A stretch of 64,000 bases of DNA from contig JAEWUM010000049.1 in the NCBI GenBank assembly GCA_023459355.1, positions 1 to 64,000 on the forward strand, read 5' to 3'. The translations under genes were made by a program, and so were the position numbers. The notes under the pieces were generated by a model, which searched no databases, was not told the DNA's origin, and worked only from the letters and a program-made list of their open reading frames with translations. Positions within the stretch are counted from its first letter, which is position 1; every line of letters begins with the position of its first letter. Source of the DNA: Bacteroidota bacterium (GTDB taxonomy: Bacteria; Bacteroidota; Bacteroidia; Bacteroidales; Paludibacteraceae). Of this stretch, positions 8,382 through 18,564 are shown piece after piece.

Positions 8382-10136
8382 ATATATACTGATATTCTCT
8401 GCTTTCCATGCATTATCTTCGGTAAAAAATGTCAGCACATTATACCAGGACGAAGGAAAATGAATATTAGTTAATACTGCCTCACCTCCATTGATAAATA
8501 TCTCGGAAGAGGCTCTGTCGACCAGTAATTTCACCTGATATGTTTTGTTCATTGATAGCGGGGCAAAAGGAACCGAAGCAAAATTGTGATGAAAGTCAGT
8601 CAAGCCCGATTGTTTTCTGTCAACCATCAGACTTTTCTGTTTTAAATCGAAGATATACCTGACTTTTTCGCCCTGCGTATTCGATATACTGAAACCGAAC
8701 ACTTTCGCGTCTTCAGGCCTGATGGTCATATTAAGCTCAAAAATGCCTTTTTTATCCTCCAGAATTTTATCAACAACCAGTTCACCCTGAATTAATCTGT
8801 CCGGAACAACAGTTTGTTTTCCACGCAATCTTTCCACTTCCTTCACCGGATAGCTTATGACAATCAAATGTTTGCCATTGTGTTTCAACCCAAGCTCACG
8901 GGGGGCCGTCATGGCGCTTCTGAAGTACTGCGATGGCACGTCGTTGGCATAGTCCCAATTGCTCATCCAACCCATAAAAATCCTTCGACCATCTGACTCT
9001 GGGATATTACTCCAGCTTACACCTGCATAATTATCCCGTCCATAATCCAGCCAAAGCGGATAAGGTAATTCTTCTGCCACAAACCTCTTTCCATCAAAGT
9101 CACCAATAAAGTATTGCGTTGCCGAGCCATGATTCGGTCCACCAGGGTTGATACTCACCAGCAACACCCATTTAGTTTTACCCTGATAGTTAAGAGGGAT
9201 AAGGTCGGGACATTCCCAGACACCTGCGTGAGAGCCAATACCGTTACCAAATTCACTCAGTAAAGTCCAGCTTTTCAAATCAGGTGAACCATAAAAAGTA
9301 ACCGTTTGTTTGGTGGCCAGCGACATAATCCACTTTCCGCTTTCATCATGCCACATTACTTTCGGATCACGAAAATCAGGGATTCCGGGATTGGGGATTA
9401 CTGGATTACCCTCGTATTTGGTGAAAGTACGACCCTTGTCGGTAGAATAAGCAATAGATTGCGTTTGCTCTTTTCCCGCGCTGGTATAGATGGCAACCAT
9501 GGCATTTTCACCGAAACCGGCCGTATTATGCACATCAATCACAGCACTTCCGGAGAAAATGGCACCCAGCGAATCAGGAGCCAGCGGTGTGGGTAAATAA
9601 GTCCACGAAACCAAATCCGTACTCACGGCATGTCCCCAATGCATATTCTGCCAGCGCGTACCATAAGGATTATACTGGAAAAACAAGTGATATTCCCCAT
9701 CCATATACACCATACCATTCGGGTCGTTCATCCATCCGTATTCAGGGCTGAAATGATATGCCGGCCGGAAAGTCTCGTTGTATTCGAACTCGAATTTATC
9801 AGATTGTTTGATGTTTTTGATGCCAAGGGAGTGTTTGTCAACATGTTCAAAATCAAGAATAACTTCTTTCCCTTTATAGGCTTTAACATCGATCTTTACC
9901 CAATAATCAATTTGATGCTGAGCCAACCGCAGTACAATCATTTCCTGCTCATCTTTATCCGGATAAGCTACTTTCATCCGGAATTCACGCCCTCTTTCTT
10001 CTACTGGCAATAGAACAAAATCACGATCTATTTTAACCTTTAACTGAAAGTGGCCTTCTTTTGTTGTATTTTTATTACATCCCGCTACAGTAATTATCAG
10101 GGATACTAATAAAATATTAATTATTTTTTTCATCAC
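8370..10136 (-). CDS. GH32 fructan hydrolase, periplasmic-type lipoprotein
   Basis: Glycoside hydrolase of 588 residues expected to release fructose from fructan or fructo-oligosaccharides. A lipoprotein signal ends at Cys20 (AGC-NKNTTKEG) without an acidic surface-export signal, so a periplasmic location is likely. Residues 25-115 form an N-terminal beta domain like the DUF4980 module of Bacteroides exo-fructosidases. The GH32 five-blade propeller follows, with WMNDPNG (nucleophile Asp138), RDPKV (Asp257) and WECPDL (acid/base Glu308). A C-terminal beta-sandwich follows. It resembles B. thetaiotaomicron BT1765. The gene is downstream of SusD, separated by a 12-bp-stem hairpin. Its stop lies in a heptamer repeat tract. 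Exo versus endo activity and inulin/levan preference are not readable. Confidence 0.93.
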   Translation of the reverse strand: MMKKIINILLVSLIITVAGCNKNTTKEGHFQLKVKIDRDFVLLPVEERGREFRMKVAYPDKDEQEMIVLRLAQHQIDYWVKIDVKAYKGKEVILDFEHVDKHSLGIKNIKQSDKFEFEYNETFRPAYHFSPEYGWMNDPNGMVYMDGEYHLFFQYNPYGTRWQNMHWGHAVSTDLVSWTYLPTPLAPDSLGAIFSGSAVIDVHNTAGFGENAMVAIYTSAGKEQTQSIAYSTDKGRTFTKYEGNPVIPNPGIPDFRDPKVMWHDESGKWIMSLATKQTVTFYGSPDLKSWTLLSEFGNGIGSHAGVWECPDLIPLNYQGKTKWVLLVSINPGGPNHGSATQYFIGDFDGKRFVAEELPYPLWLDYGRDNYAGVSWSNIPESDGRRIFMGWMSNWDYANDVPSQYFRSAMTAPRELGLKHNGKHLIVISYPVKEVERLRGKQTVVPDRLIQGELVVDKILEDKKGIFELNMTIRPEDAKVFGFSISNTQGEKVRYIFDLKQKSLMVDRKQSGLTDFHHNFASVPFAPLSMNKTYQVKLLVDRASSEIFINGGEAVLTNIHFPSSWYNVLTFFTEDNAWKAENISIYELK

Positions 10137-10148
10137 GTGGTGTTTTTG

Positions 10149-10175
10149 GTTTGCAGGTTCAAAGAACCTGCAAAC
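10149..10175 (-). promoter_or_regulatory. Intercistronic hairpin between SusD and GH32
   Basis: Perfect 12-bp stem (GTTTGCAGGTTC with its complement) and a 3-nt loop, between the SusD stop (10187) and the GH32 start (10136). No U-run follows, so it is more likely an mRNA-stability or partial-attenuation element than a terminator. Confidence 0.6.
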
Positions 10176-10186
10176 ACGTCCAACAA

Positions 10187-11932
10187 TTATTCAGCATTTT
10201 CATACCCGGGATTTTGCTGATACAAACCACCGGAAAAATTAATCTGGGCCTGTGGAATAGGAAAATACTCATCTTTTCCGGCAGTAAACCGTGTTTCATC
10301 ATTGAAATATGTTCTGAGCGCTTTTTCTGTGCTGATATAATCATTAATGGTTTCAGCAGCAACTCCCCAACGTACTAAATCAAAAAATCGTTCTCCTTCC
10401 ATTGCCAGCTCCAGTTTCCTCTCAAAACGAAGCGCCTTACGGGCATACTCCTGTGTCCAGGTGCAATTTACGCCATCATTATACTCATCAATTACATAAT
10501 TAGCGGCATTTACAGCTGAGTTGAGTTTTTTAACATAATTACTGTTTTTTGCTCTTTTTCTGACTTGATTTATCAAAGGTAACGCTTCGTTTTGGCGTCC
10601 GAGTTCAATCAAAGCCTCTGCTTTCCACAACAGTACGTCAGCATAGCGGATTATCTGGAAGTTTAACGCACTGGCTCCCCACGGCCAGCCTTTTACCATA
10701 TAGGGAGATCCCGGTCCCACCACAAACTTTTTACAACTATATTGTCCGTATGTAGCAGGTTCCCTCGACCATCTTTCATCATAATTTCTGGTGTAATTTT
10801 TCCAGGGAATACCTAAACGACCCACTGTGAAGTCAAGTCTGGGATCAATATTATACAAGAAACCATCTGTAGCCTTCAGTATATTGCCGTTTTTATAATT
10901 ATCGAAGTCGGGAACGCCGCCCGCAGTTGTTTTATAAGAGTTGACAAGATTCTGACTGGGTTGAAAAAATCCATCACCACCATATACCGGACCACGGGGG
11001 GTACATACCAGATTACTCCAATTGATTCTACCCAAATCGGTTCCATCTTCGATCGAATATTCAACACCAAAAACTGATTCAGCTCCGTGTTCATATTCTA
11101 CCTCGGCCAATTGTTGAAAATCAGACAACAGCGAATAACCTCCGGCAGCTACCTGGTCACATAAAGTAATGACCTCTCCCAGCAAGGTCTGATCGATTGC
11201 TGTAACCTGATTGTTTGCCGGATTCTGTTTGTAAGCTCTGTACAAGGTAACCTTAGCCTGATAAGCCAGCGCGGCATATTTTGTTACACGACCCACTTCC
11301 GGCTGTGTCGGTGGAAGCAATTCAGCAGCATCTTTAAATTCGTTAGCGATTTTTGCCAAAATCTCGTCTCTGGTAAATTCAACATTGGAAATATTGATAT
11401 AATCTTTGGTTTCAACATTCTCATCAAAATAAGGAATCTTGTTAAATAGCCTGCTCAGTTCGAAGAAATAATGAGCTCGCAGGAAGCGCATTTCTCCCAA
11501 ACGGACATTTTTCAATGGTACGTCTTCAACACTTACTTCGTTCAGTCTTCTGATTGCACTATTCGCCCTTTGCACACTGATATACATATGAAACCATTTA
11601 CGATCCAGCAATCCATTCGTTGCATATACCCCGGTAAAAGTTTCAAAGGCATGAAATTCCCAGATGTCTGAAATACCACCACCACCTTTATATGCTGTTT
11701 CGGCGCGGACATCGCCATAGATCCAATTGTTTGTCGGAGAAAGAAAGGCTAAATCATTCCCTTCGGGTCCGGCTAAAGCTGCATATGCCGACGTACATAA
11801 GGCATCGATTGCAGCCGGAGTACTTAAAATTTCATCGCTGAGTTTCCCTTGCGGCTTTGAATCCAGAAAATCATCACTACAAGCGAAGACTCCGAGGATT
11901 AATATCATTAATGTTACTAATTTAAATTTCAT
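10187..11932 (-). CDS. SusD-like outer-membrane glycan-binding lipoprotein
   Basis: Surface lipoprotein of 581 residues that caps its SusC partner and helps feed fructan oligosaccharides into it. The lipobox is VFACSDDFLD (Cys18) with acidic residues right after the Cys, as in surface-exposed Bacteroidota lipoproteins. The helical SusD core is recognisable from the TPR-like N-terminal half and the conserved C-terminal segment RFERKLELAMEGERFFDLVRWG, followed by a terminal Tyr-rich tail with PIPQAQINFSGGLYQQNPGY. It starts 13 bp after the SusC stop, so the pair is cotranscribed. Glycan specificity is inferred from the surrounding GH32 genes. Confidence 0.95.
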   Translation of the reverse strand: MKFKLVTLMILILGVFACSDDFLDSKPQGKLSDEILSTPAAIDALCTSAYAALAGPEGNDLAFLSPTNNWIYGDVRAETAYKGGGGISDIWEFHAFETFTGVYATNGLLDRKWFHMYISVQRANSAIRRLNEVSVEDVPLKNVRLGEMRFLRAHYFFELSRLFNKIPYFDENVETKDYINISNVEFTRDEILAKIANEFKDAAELLPPTQPEVGRVTKYAALAYQAKVTLYRAYKQNPANNQVTAIDQTLLGEVITLCDQVAAGGYSLLSDFQQLAEVEYEHGAESVFGVEYSIEDGTDLGRINWSNLVCTPRGPVYGGDGFFQPSQNLVNSYKTTAGGVPDFDNYKNGNILKATDGFLYNIDPRLDFTVGRLGIPWKNYTRNYDERWSREPATYGQYSCKKFVVGPGSPYMVKGWPWGASALNFQIIRYADVLLWKAEALIELGRQNEALPLINQVRKRAKNSNYVKKLNSAVNAANYVIDEYNDGVNCTWTQEYARKALRFERKLELAMEGERFFDLVRWGVAAETINDYISTEKALRTYFNDETRFTAGKDEYFPIPQAQINFSGGLYQQNPGYENAE

Positions 11933-11944
11933 GACTGTCTGCTT

Positions 11945-14900
11945 TTAAAAGTTAAAATTAAATCCGAAAGTAAATGTACGGGGTAATGGATAAGGATATC
12001 CTAATCCTTCAGGATCGGCTCCGGTATATTTCGTAATTGTCAGCAAATCCTGACCCTGCAAATAGAATCGGATACTGGATGCTCCGAGTTTCTCTGAGAC
12101 TTTTTTCGGCACACTATATCCAATTTGAATATTTTTCAATTTTACATATGAACCATCTTCAATAAAATATTCAGAGGTACGGTTTTCTTCATTGGTATTC
12201 ACTGCTGTCAAAGCCGGAATGTTCGAATCCGGATTTGTAACCGGATCAAATGCATTTAACAAAGCTGTTCCATGATTCCCTGTCCATAACTGGAAGAAAT
12301 CAGTGTAGAACTTCGAATTATTCCAGGCTTTTCTTACTATACCATTCCAGAACATGGAAAAATCAAAAGATTTATAATTGACCGCAACATTCAATCCACC
12401 TACAAATTTCGGTAAATCTGTACCCAACCAGGTTCTGTCCTTGTCATTTATTATGCTATCATTATTCAAATCAACGTATCTGATTCGACCGATTCCTTTA
12501 CCTGGTTGACTGATTCCATCGTTTAACTCATCATCTGTTTTATAAATTCCGTTTGTTTTATATCCCATCCAGGAACCAAGCGGTTGTCCAACAATACTTT
12601 TATCAATTCCATTACCACCTCCCCAGGTATAATAAATATCTTCGGGAAGATCAGTGATCACGTTCTTGTAAGCAGTTCCTGTGAAGGACACTTCATAAGA
12701 AAAATCCTTATTCACAACATCGCGCCAGGTAACAGTACCTTCTATACCATTGTTTTTCAGAGAAGCTCCGTTATACGACATATAACCACCCTCCCCAATC
12801 ACGGCAATATACGGACGATCAATCAACATATCATCGGTTTTCTTGATGTAATAATCCAGGGTTAAAGTCAGTCTGTTTTTAAGCATAGCCAGGTCAATCC
12901 CAACATTCGTTTGCGTCGTCACCTCCCACTTTATATCAGGATTACCTGAACGTTGTTTGATGATACCGTTATAGATTGTCCCCTGATTAATGCCGGCAAG
13001 GTCGTAACCGGCTGTTGTGAGATTAAACAAATACTTTGTATAGGTTGCCTCATTATCCATTTGATCATTACCATTTTGTCCCCAACTTGCTCTAATCTTC
13101 AGGTCTGACAAAACATCAATTCCTTTCATAAAATCCTCCTCGGTAACCCTCCAACCTGCTGATACGGCAGGGAAATAGGCCGAGTTATTATTGGCGCCGA
13201 ATCTGGATGAAGCATCATTCCTGATAGTAGCCGAAAACAAATAGCGATCATTGTAAGCATAATTTAATTTACCAAAATACGAAACCAGAGTTGTCCGGTC
13301 TTTCAGTCCACCATTTGTCTGTGTACCCTCGCCTGCACTCAAATAGCGATAATCCAACGATTCGACCAAATAGTCATCTCTCTGTGCATCCATAAATTCA
13401 TAGATTGTTTCTTTTGCTTCCATACCGGCAAATAAACTCACATTACTTTTATCGATACTAAAAGAATATGCGGCAGTATTCGACCAAATCCATTCCCTGT
13501 CGTAAGAAGATTTTACATATAATTTATTTTTGTCAACCACACGGCTGGAACCTTCAGACCATCTGGGTTCAAAATTTGACAGAAATTCATTGCGGTAGTT
13601 CAAACCAAAATTACTTTTCAGGACAAAATTTTTAACCGGTTCTACCTCCAGAAACACATTTCCGAAGATACGCCATTGACTGAGACGATTATCCTTTTGC
13701 TGATCAAGTAAACGTACCGGATTGGGTTTGTCGCCCAGCCCCTGAGTCGGCCCGGCATATCCTCCATTGATATCATAAACCGGAATCAGCGGATGTTGAG
13801 CAATAGTCAGTTCCTCTATACCTCCTGGTTTAAGCACTTCCGACCAGTTACTTACATTCAGATTTTCCCCCAAACGAACCCTGTTTTTCAGAAAACTATA
13901 GGTATTATTTAAACGAATATTAAATCGTTGGAAATTCGTGTATTTAATTAATCCATCCTGATCAAAAAAGTTAAATGAGAACAAGGAGGATGAATTATCT
14001 GCAGCTGTTGCAACCGAGATATTATAATTTTGCAATAATGCTCTCTGATAAACCTGATCCGCCCAGTTTGTATCTCCTGCAGGCATCGTTTTATCAATAT
14101 CAATAAATTCCGGAATTACCGGAGTATCTCCATTTCCATATTGGTCATGACTTGGTTGCACCCCATCATTCTGATAAGCTTTCCAGTAAACATCACCCCA
14201 TTGTTGTGCATTAAGCAGCGGAATGTTGGTGTGATATTGCTGTGTAGTAATCTGTCCATCAACATTTACCCTGGTTCCTTTTACTTTTCCTGATTTTTTA
14301 GTCGTGATAATGATTACCCCATTGGCTGCCTGTGTTCCATATATTGATGCTGATGCCGCATCCTTCAGAACCTGTATGGATTCTACATCATTCGCATTCA
14401 AAAGCGTCGCGATATTAGCGCGTGTTTGCACACCGTCAATTACATACAACGGGGCACTATTGTTAATCGTTGTTACACCCCTGATGGTTGCGGCAGTAGA
14501 GGTTCCACCGGGCTGACCATCTGTCGTGATATTTACTCCCGGCAATCGTCCCTGTAAAGTTGACATGATATTACCTGTCGGGATACTACTCACATCACTC
14601 AGTTTAACAACTGAAACGGCACCGGTAATTTCTGCTTTTTTCTCTGTCGTGTATCCGGTAACAACGATCTGATCCAGAAGAACTGCATCTGTATTCAAAA
14701 CAACTTTGAGTTGTTTTTGTGTCCCAACTTTTATTTCCTGCATCTGCATCCCTACCATAGAGAACTGTAAAACAGCATCCTGAGATTTTACGGTAATCGA
14801 GAAATTCCCGTCGAGATTGGTAATAACTCCATTTCGGGTACCTTTTTCAATCACGCTTACGCCAATAAGCGGTTGATTATCTTCCGATGATGTTACAACA

Positions 14901-15001
14901 CCACGCACTTCAACCTGCTGCGCCATCACGACGATCGAAAAGATCATTGAGAATAACAGTAGTAACTGTCGAAGTCTGATTTTTTTGTTTTGTCTTTTCA
15001 T
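11945..15001 (-). CDS. SusC-like TonB-dependent glycan importer (fructan PUL)
   Basis: Outer-membrane importer of 1018 residues. It has a signal peptide ending in VVMAQ, an N-terminal carboxypeptidase-regulatory-like domain (VRGVVTSSEDNQPLIGVSV, about residues 30-110), a plug domain with the SusC-type LQGRLPGVNI and a segment close to SAPLYVIDGV, and a long barrel ending in FTFGFNFNF. It forms the SusCD complex with the next gene. It starts 37 bp below the GH32 gene 15038-17278 and is probably read from promoters further upstream; no clear -7/-33 pair was found in the gap. Fructan transport is inferred from context. Confidence 0.95.
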   Translation of the reverse strand: MKRQNKKIRLRQLLLLFSMIFSIVVMAQQVEVRGVVTSSEDNQPLIGVSVIEKGTRNGVITNLDGNFSITVKSQDAVLQFSMVGMQMQEIKVGTQKQLKVVLNTDAVLLDQIVVTGYTTEKKAEITGAVSVVKLSDVSSIPTGNIMSTLQGRLPGVNITTDGQPGGTSTAATIRGVTTINNSAPLYVIDGVQTRANIATLLNANDVESIQVLKDAASASIYGTQAANGVIIITTKKSGKVKGTRVNVDGQITTQQYHTNIPLLNAQQWGDVYWKAYQNDGVQPSHDQYGNGDTPVIPEFIDIDKTMPAGDTNWADQVYQRALLQNYNISVATAADNSSSLFSFNFFDQDGLIKYTNFQRFNIRLNNTYSFLKNRVRLGENLNVSNWSEVLKPGGIEELTIAQHPLIPVYDINGGYAGPTQGLGDKPNPVRLLDQQKDNRLSQWRIFGNVFLEVEPVKNFVLKSNFGLNYRNEFLSNFEPRWSEGSSRVVDKNKLYVKSSYDREWIWSNTAAYSFSIDKSNVSLFAGMEAKETIYEFMDAQRDDYLVESLDYRYLSAGEGTQTNGGLKDRTTLVSYFGKLNYAYNDRYLFSATIRNDASSRFGANNNSAYFPAVSAGWRVTEEDFMKGIDVLSDLKIRASWGQNGNDQMDNEATYTKYLFNLTTAGYDLAGINQGTIYNGIIKQRSGNPDIKWEVTTQTNVGIDLAMLKNRLTLTLDYYIKKTDDMLIDRPYIAVIGEGGYMSYNGASLKNNGIEGTVTWRDVVNKDFSYEVSFTGTAYKNVITDLPEDIYYTWGGGNGIDKSIVGQPLGSWMGYKTNGIYKTDDELNDGISQPGKGIGRIRYVDLNNDSIINDKDRTWLGTDLPKFVGGLNVAVNYKSFDFSMFWNGIVRKAWNNSKFYTDFFQLWTGNHGTALLNAFDPVTNPDSNIPALTAVNTNEENRTSEYFIEDGSYVKLKNIQIGYSVPKKVSEKLGASSIRFYLQGQDLLTITKYTGADPEGLGYPYPLPRTFTFGFNFNF

Positions 15002-15037
15002 GAGATTCTGACTTAATTGTTTTTAATCAATCACTAA

Positions 15038-17278
15038 TTATTTTATAAGTATTTTTTTTACAACTACATGTTCATTTGCAATAATTCTGACAATGTAAAC
15101 TCCTGGCTTAACTATCCTGTTTAGCATTATCTTATTGGGTGACAACTTTTTTTTTATAATTTCTTTTCCTTCCATATTCATCACACTGACATCCATGGCC
15201 CCTGCGATTCCGGTTACTGATATCAAGTTCTGCTCATCTACTGTTACATCTATCTTTTCCACTTCTTGCTGCATTTCACGAACATCTGTTGTATTGTTCC
15301 AGATAGAATTCAACTTCCAACCCTCGAATGTTGATAAATTTGTAGTGCCACCATTTGAAAACAATTCAATATCGGTTGCATCCGCAGCGGGAAACATTAA
15401 TGACGAAATTACATTTTCCCCATCGTTAATAAAGATTTCTATTGTCGACTCATCAACAAAAACATGAAATTTTAATTGCGATGATTTATTCTTTACCGGA
15501 ATATACAAACGCTTTGGAAATCTGTCGCTAAAAGATATATTTCCTGATTGTGTACGGTCAAAATAAACATTTGAGGTGGCTGCGTTATACCCCAATACAA
15601 CTTTGTACATTCTTTTCGCACAGAAATTGATTCCAAAATCCTGATTCATTTCTCCTGTTAAATCAAATGTGAATTTAGCTTCGTATACATTTCTTGCCGG
15701 TTTAAAGTCATCAAACAATTGAGTACCTGTTACCGGTTTATTTTCAACAGATACCCGCTCCTTTCTAAGCGATTCAAATCCTTTGAAAGGGCGCTGAATC
15801 ATGACAAATCCTTTTTCCGACGCTTTCAGTTCAATTTCGCGCGGCAACGACTGGACACCTCTCCAGGGAGCAGTAGGAGTTACAGTGGCGTATTCCCAGT
15901 TACTCATCCAGGCTTGCCACAAAGGCTGGGAATTTGAATCATCATAATCACGATACGGACGGACAGCATAAAAATCGGGGCCCCAATCACCCCACAAAGC
16001 ATGCTCAAGTCCTGTGTTAATAAGCACATCTGAAAACATGATCTGATCAATTAGAATATGTCCCCAGCTTCCTGTGCTTTCATCCACAATTTCAATTACA
16101 GCGTCTTTTCCAAGAAACTCACTTACATTCCACCCTTTCCATCTCAACGACTCATAATTATCGCCTGCAGCCCTTCTGACTATTTCCCCGTCCACAATTA
16201 AACGGGCACAAGTTAAATCAAGGTTATTTCCACCACCAATCAGGAAATTTATGTTATTTTTTTCAATTTTGAACGGCGAAGAAATCATTTTACCGGTATT
16301 CCCATCACCCCCGTGATACGAATTCACTAATTTACCTCCTATATAACCAGAAACTGACATTTGATTCTCCAGTGTTCCATTTGCCGGAGCACTTCCAAAT
16401 GCATTTCCCTCTACACGCCATCCATCAAAGTTATCTTTCTCAAACGATTCAAAGACAACGCCATCTATCCCTGTTCCATGGTGTAAATGTGATTCACACA
16501 AAGGATCTAAGGTAAAATTTGTCCCATTAAAATTTCCGACAAAGTATTCAGCTTTATTGGGTCCCATCCCTACAATCAACACCCACTTCTTAGCATCATT
16601 ATTTCCATTTACGGGTAATTGTACCATGCTTGATACCTCCCAGATTTCCTGACGGGCAGCCACAGGACCGAATGAACTCAGATAATCCCATTTTTTGAGG
16701 TCTTGTGAAGCATAAAAAAGCACCTTTCTTTCATCCGCGAGGACAATATTCATAATCCATCTTTTTGTTGATTCATGCCAAATGACATCCGGATCACGAA
16801 ATGAATTGCTGTTTATGTCCAGAACAGGATTCCCCTGATAATACTGAAAACGGTTATAATTTACATCATCTGAATTACAGTAAGATATAGACTGATTCTG
16901 TAATCCAGTAGGTTGGGCAGATGTATAGATTGCAACCATGGGAACTTTACCTCTCGTGTTGAAACCTGCCGTGTTGTTTGTATCCACCACTATTGAACCT
17001 GTAAAATAACTGAAACCTGTTCCCCCGAGCATTGGCCAGTCCAGTTGTTTCCAATGGACTAAATCGGCAGAAATTGCGTGCCCCCACCAAAAAAAGTGAT
17101 ATTTACCATCGTACTTTGTTAATCCACAGGGATCTCCAATCCAGCCATCCTTTGCAGTAAAATGATACTGAGGGCGGTACAATTCATTGTAAAATTCCTG
17201 TGCATGGATTACTGTAAGCATAAACGACATTATGCCGGCAATACTACACAAAATAACCCTATGTAATGATTTTATCAT
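15038..17278 (-). CDS. GH32-family protein with inserted domain and T9SS tail, altered active-site loop
   Basis: Secreted protein of 746 residues. The signal peptide ends near VIHAQ. The GH32 propeller begins at about residue 35: the nucleophile motif reads WIGDPCG (Asp49) instead of WMNDPNG, RDPDV (Asp162) is normal, and the acid/base motif is WEVSSM (Glu214) instead of WECPDL. The segment between KYHFF and WGHA lacks about a dozen residues that usually hold QxNPFGxxWGxM. Residues about 270-410 form an inserted beta domain (FESFEKDNFDGWRVEG to WGHILIDQI) before the propeller resumes with AWMSNWEYA. The end (YIVRIIANEHVVVKKILIK) is a T9SS sorting domain, so the protein should be exported to the surface or medium. 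All three catalytic carboxylates are present, but substrate contacts differ, so specificity may be unusual. Confidence 0.88.
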   Translation of the reverse strand: MIKSLHRVILCSIAGIMSFMLTVIHAQEFYNELYRPQYHFTAKDGWIGDPCGLTKYDGKYHFFWWGHAISADLVHWKQLDWPMLGGTGFSYFTGSIVVDTNNTAGFNTRGKVPMVAIYTSAQPTGLQNQSISYCNSDDVNYNRFQYYQGNPVLDINSNSFRDPDVIWHESTKRWIMNIVLADERKVLFYASQDLKKWDYLSSFGPVAARQEIWEVSSMVQLPVNGNNDAKKWVLIVGMGPNKAEYFVGNFNGTNFTLDPLCESHLHHGTGIDGVVFESFEKDNFDGWRVEGNAFGSAPANGTLENQMSVSGYIGGKLVNSYHGGDGNTGKMISSPFKIEKNNINFLIGGGNNLDLTCARLIVDGEIVRRAAGDNYESLRWKGWNVSEFLGKDAVIEIVDESTGSWGHILIDQIMFSDVLINTGLEHALWGDWGPDFYAVRPYRDYDDSNSQPLWQAWMSNWEYATVTPTAPWRGVQSLPREIELKASEKGFVMIQRPFKGFESLRKERVSVENKPVTGTQLFDDFKPARNVYEAKFTFDLTGEMNQDFGINFCAKRMYKVVLGYNAATSNVYFDRTQSGNISFSDRFPKRLYIPVKNKSSQLKFHVFVDESTIEIFINDGENVISSLMFPAADATDIELFSNGGTTNLSTFEGWKLNSIWNNTTDVREMQQEVEKIDVTVDEQNLISVTGIAGAMDVSVMNMEGKEIIKKKLSPNKIMLNRIVKPGVYIVRIIANEHVVVKKILIK

Positions 17279-17308
17279 CCTGCATTAATTAATAATATTG
17301 AAATTAGT

Positions 17309-17361
17309 GTAACTCCCATCTCTTTTAGAAAAATTATCATAACAAAAAAGATGAGAGTTAC
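17309..17361 (-). promoter_or_regulatory. Intercistronic imperfect hairpin upstream of GH32 15038-17278
   Basis: GTAACTCCCATCTCTTTT at 17309-17326 pairs imperfectly with AAAAGATGAGAGTTAC at 17346-17361. It lies between the stop of the DUF4960-like gene (17378) and the GH32 start (17278). It may attenuate or stabilise the transcript; no U-run follows the stem. Confidence 0.5.
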
Positions 17362-17377
17362 AAAAGACTAAACAGGT

Positions 17378-18517
17378 TTACATTACAAACTTATGAGCTG
17401 CAAGGGGATTACCTCCTTTATCGAATATTTTAAGGATATACATTCCACCACTCAACGTAGAGACATCAACTCCTTCACGTATATTTTCACCATTGTATAC
17501 ATGCAAAAGAGATCCATTCACATTATATAAACTTACTTTACCAATCTGGTCATTATGATCGATGGACAATACATTCTGATTTAATTTCAGCCTCATACCT
17601 AATTCAATAACCGAATTGAGTCCCGAAACACTCCCTTTTAATTCGTCCAATGCATTTTTGGTTAGTCTGACTACATTAGCCTGATAGGGATTCGTACCAT
17701 TTTTAATTGCCCATTCATAACCTCCGACTCCAATCGTGATACAGGTTCCTTTATACACTTCTGTGGGTTTCCAGCGTGAAATAGCTGAACCAAAATAGTC
17801 CTGTACATGTCCCCAGGTTCCCAATGTGGTAACATTGTGAGTTGTCTCCCATGTCGTCAGTTTGGTTTCACTATCATTAGGTAATGCACCATCTGCAATA
17901 TCCATGGTCCAGAAACAGTTGTGATCCTCTTTCCAACCAGCACCAATTAAAGGGATATTCTTATATTGATTCCCATTCTCTCTTGTAACATTTTCAGTTG
18001 TTAACCCTGCAAAAAGTGGATCTGTCGATCTATCAAAAACAGTTTTTGTCACATCCCAGGTTCCGTAAGCTGTTGCTAAAGACCAAACATCTGGATTATC
18101 TGCACCAGGGCCAGCTCCACCAGTAATATTCGGCCACATATCAACACGTCCAAATTCATACAATAAATTGTTGGCATAAATCGACAACAATAAATTTCCA
18201 CCAGCTTTGTAATAATCATTCAACACTTCCGCAACCGCATATATTGCATCAGGTGCATCGGCATAACCACTTTCATTGTCGGCATAAATCCAGATTACAC
18301 CATACTGTGATAAATCAATGGTTCCAACTTGAGAAACAGGAATATAATCACCACCATAGGTAGCTGTGAACCATTGTGCAGCCGCTTTCTCATCGTCATC
18401 AGTAATTGCTGTTACTGATGCAGCAACATTTAAGAACCCTGCTTTTTTTGTACTGGCAGATACAATTACGTTGAAAAATAAAACGCAAAGGATTAAAAGT
18501 AAATAATTTTTTTTCAT
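17378..18517 (-). CDS. DUF4960-like secreted protein with T9SS tail, copy 1
   Basis: Exported protein of 379 residues: signal peptide (MKKNYLLLILCVLFFNVIVSAS), one DUF4960-like domain (about residues 25-290) and a T9SS C-terminal sorting domain (VDVSTLSGGMYILKIFDKGG, ending HKFVM). The domain carries recurring motifs shared with the next two genes: DDDEKAAAQWF, IDLSQYGVIWIYAD, YYKAGGNLLLS, GAGWKEDHN and GTWGHVQDYFG. In Bacteroides fructan loci a DUF4960 protein (B. thetaiotaomicron BT1761, by recollection) binds levan at the cell surface, so glycan binding is the best guess. The DUF name is from memory. No catalytic motif was recognised. Confidence 0.75.
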   Translation of the reverse strand: MKKNYLLLILCVLFFNVIVSASTKKAGFLNVAASVTAITDDDEKAAAQWFTATYGGDYIPVSQVGTIDLSQYGVIWIYADNESGYADAPDAIYAVAEVLNDYYKAGGNLLLSIYANNLLYEFGRVDMWPNITGGAGPGADNPDVWSLATAYGTWDVTKTVFDRSTDPLFAGLTTENVTRENGNQYKNIPLIGAGWKEDHNCFWTMDIADGALPNDSETKLTTWETTHNVTTLGTWGHVQDYFGSAISRWKPTEVYKGTCITIGVGGYEWAIKNGTNPYQANVVRLTKNALDELKGSVSGLNSVIELGMRLKLNQNVLSIDHNDQIGKVSLYNVNGSLLHVYNGENIREGVDVSTLSGGMYILKIFDKGGNPLAAHKFVM

Positions 18518-18564
18518 GATTGTAATAAATTAATGTAAGTGTTAGTAAAAAGTAATTATAAAAT

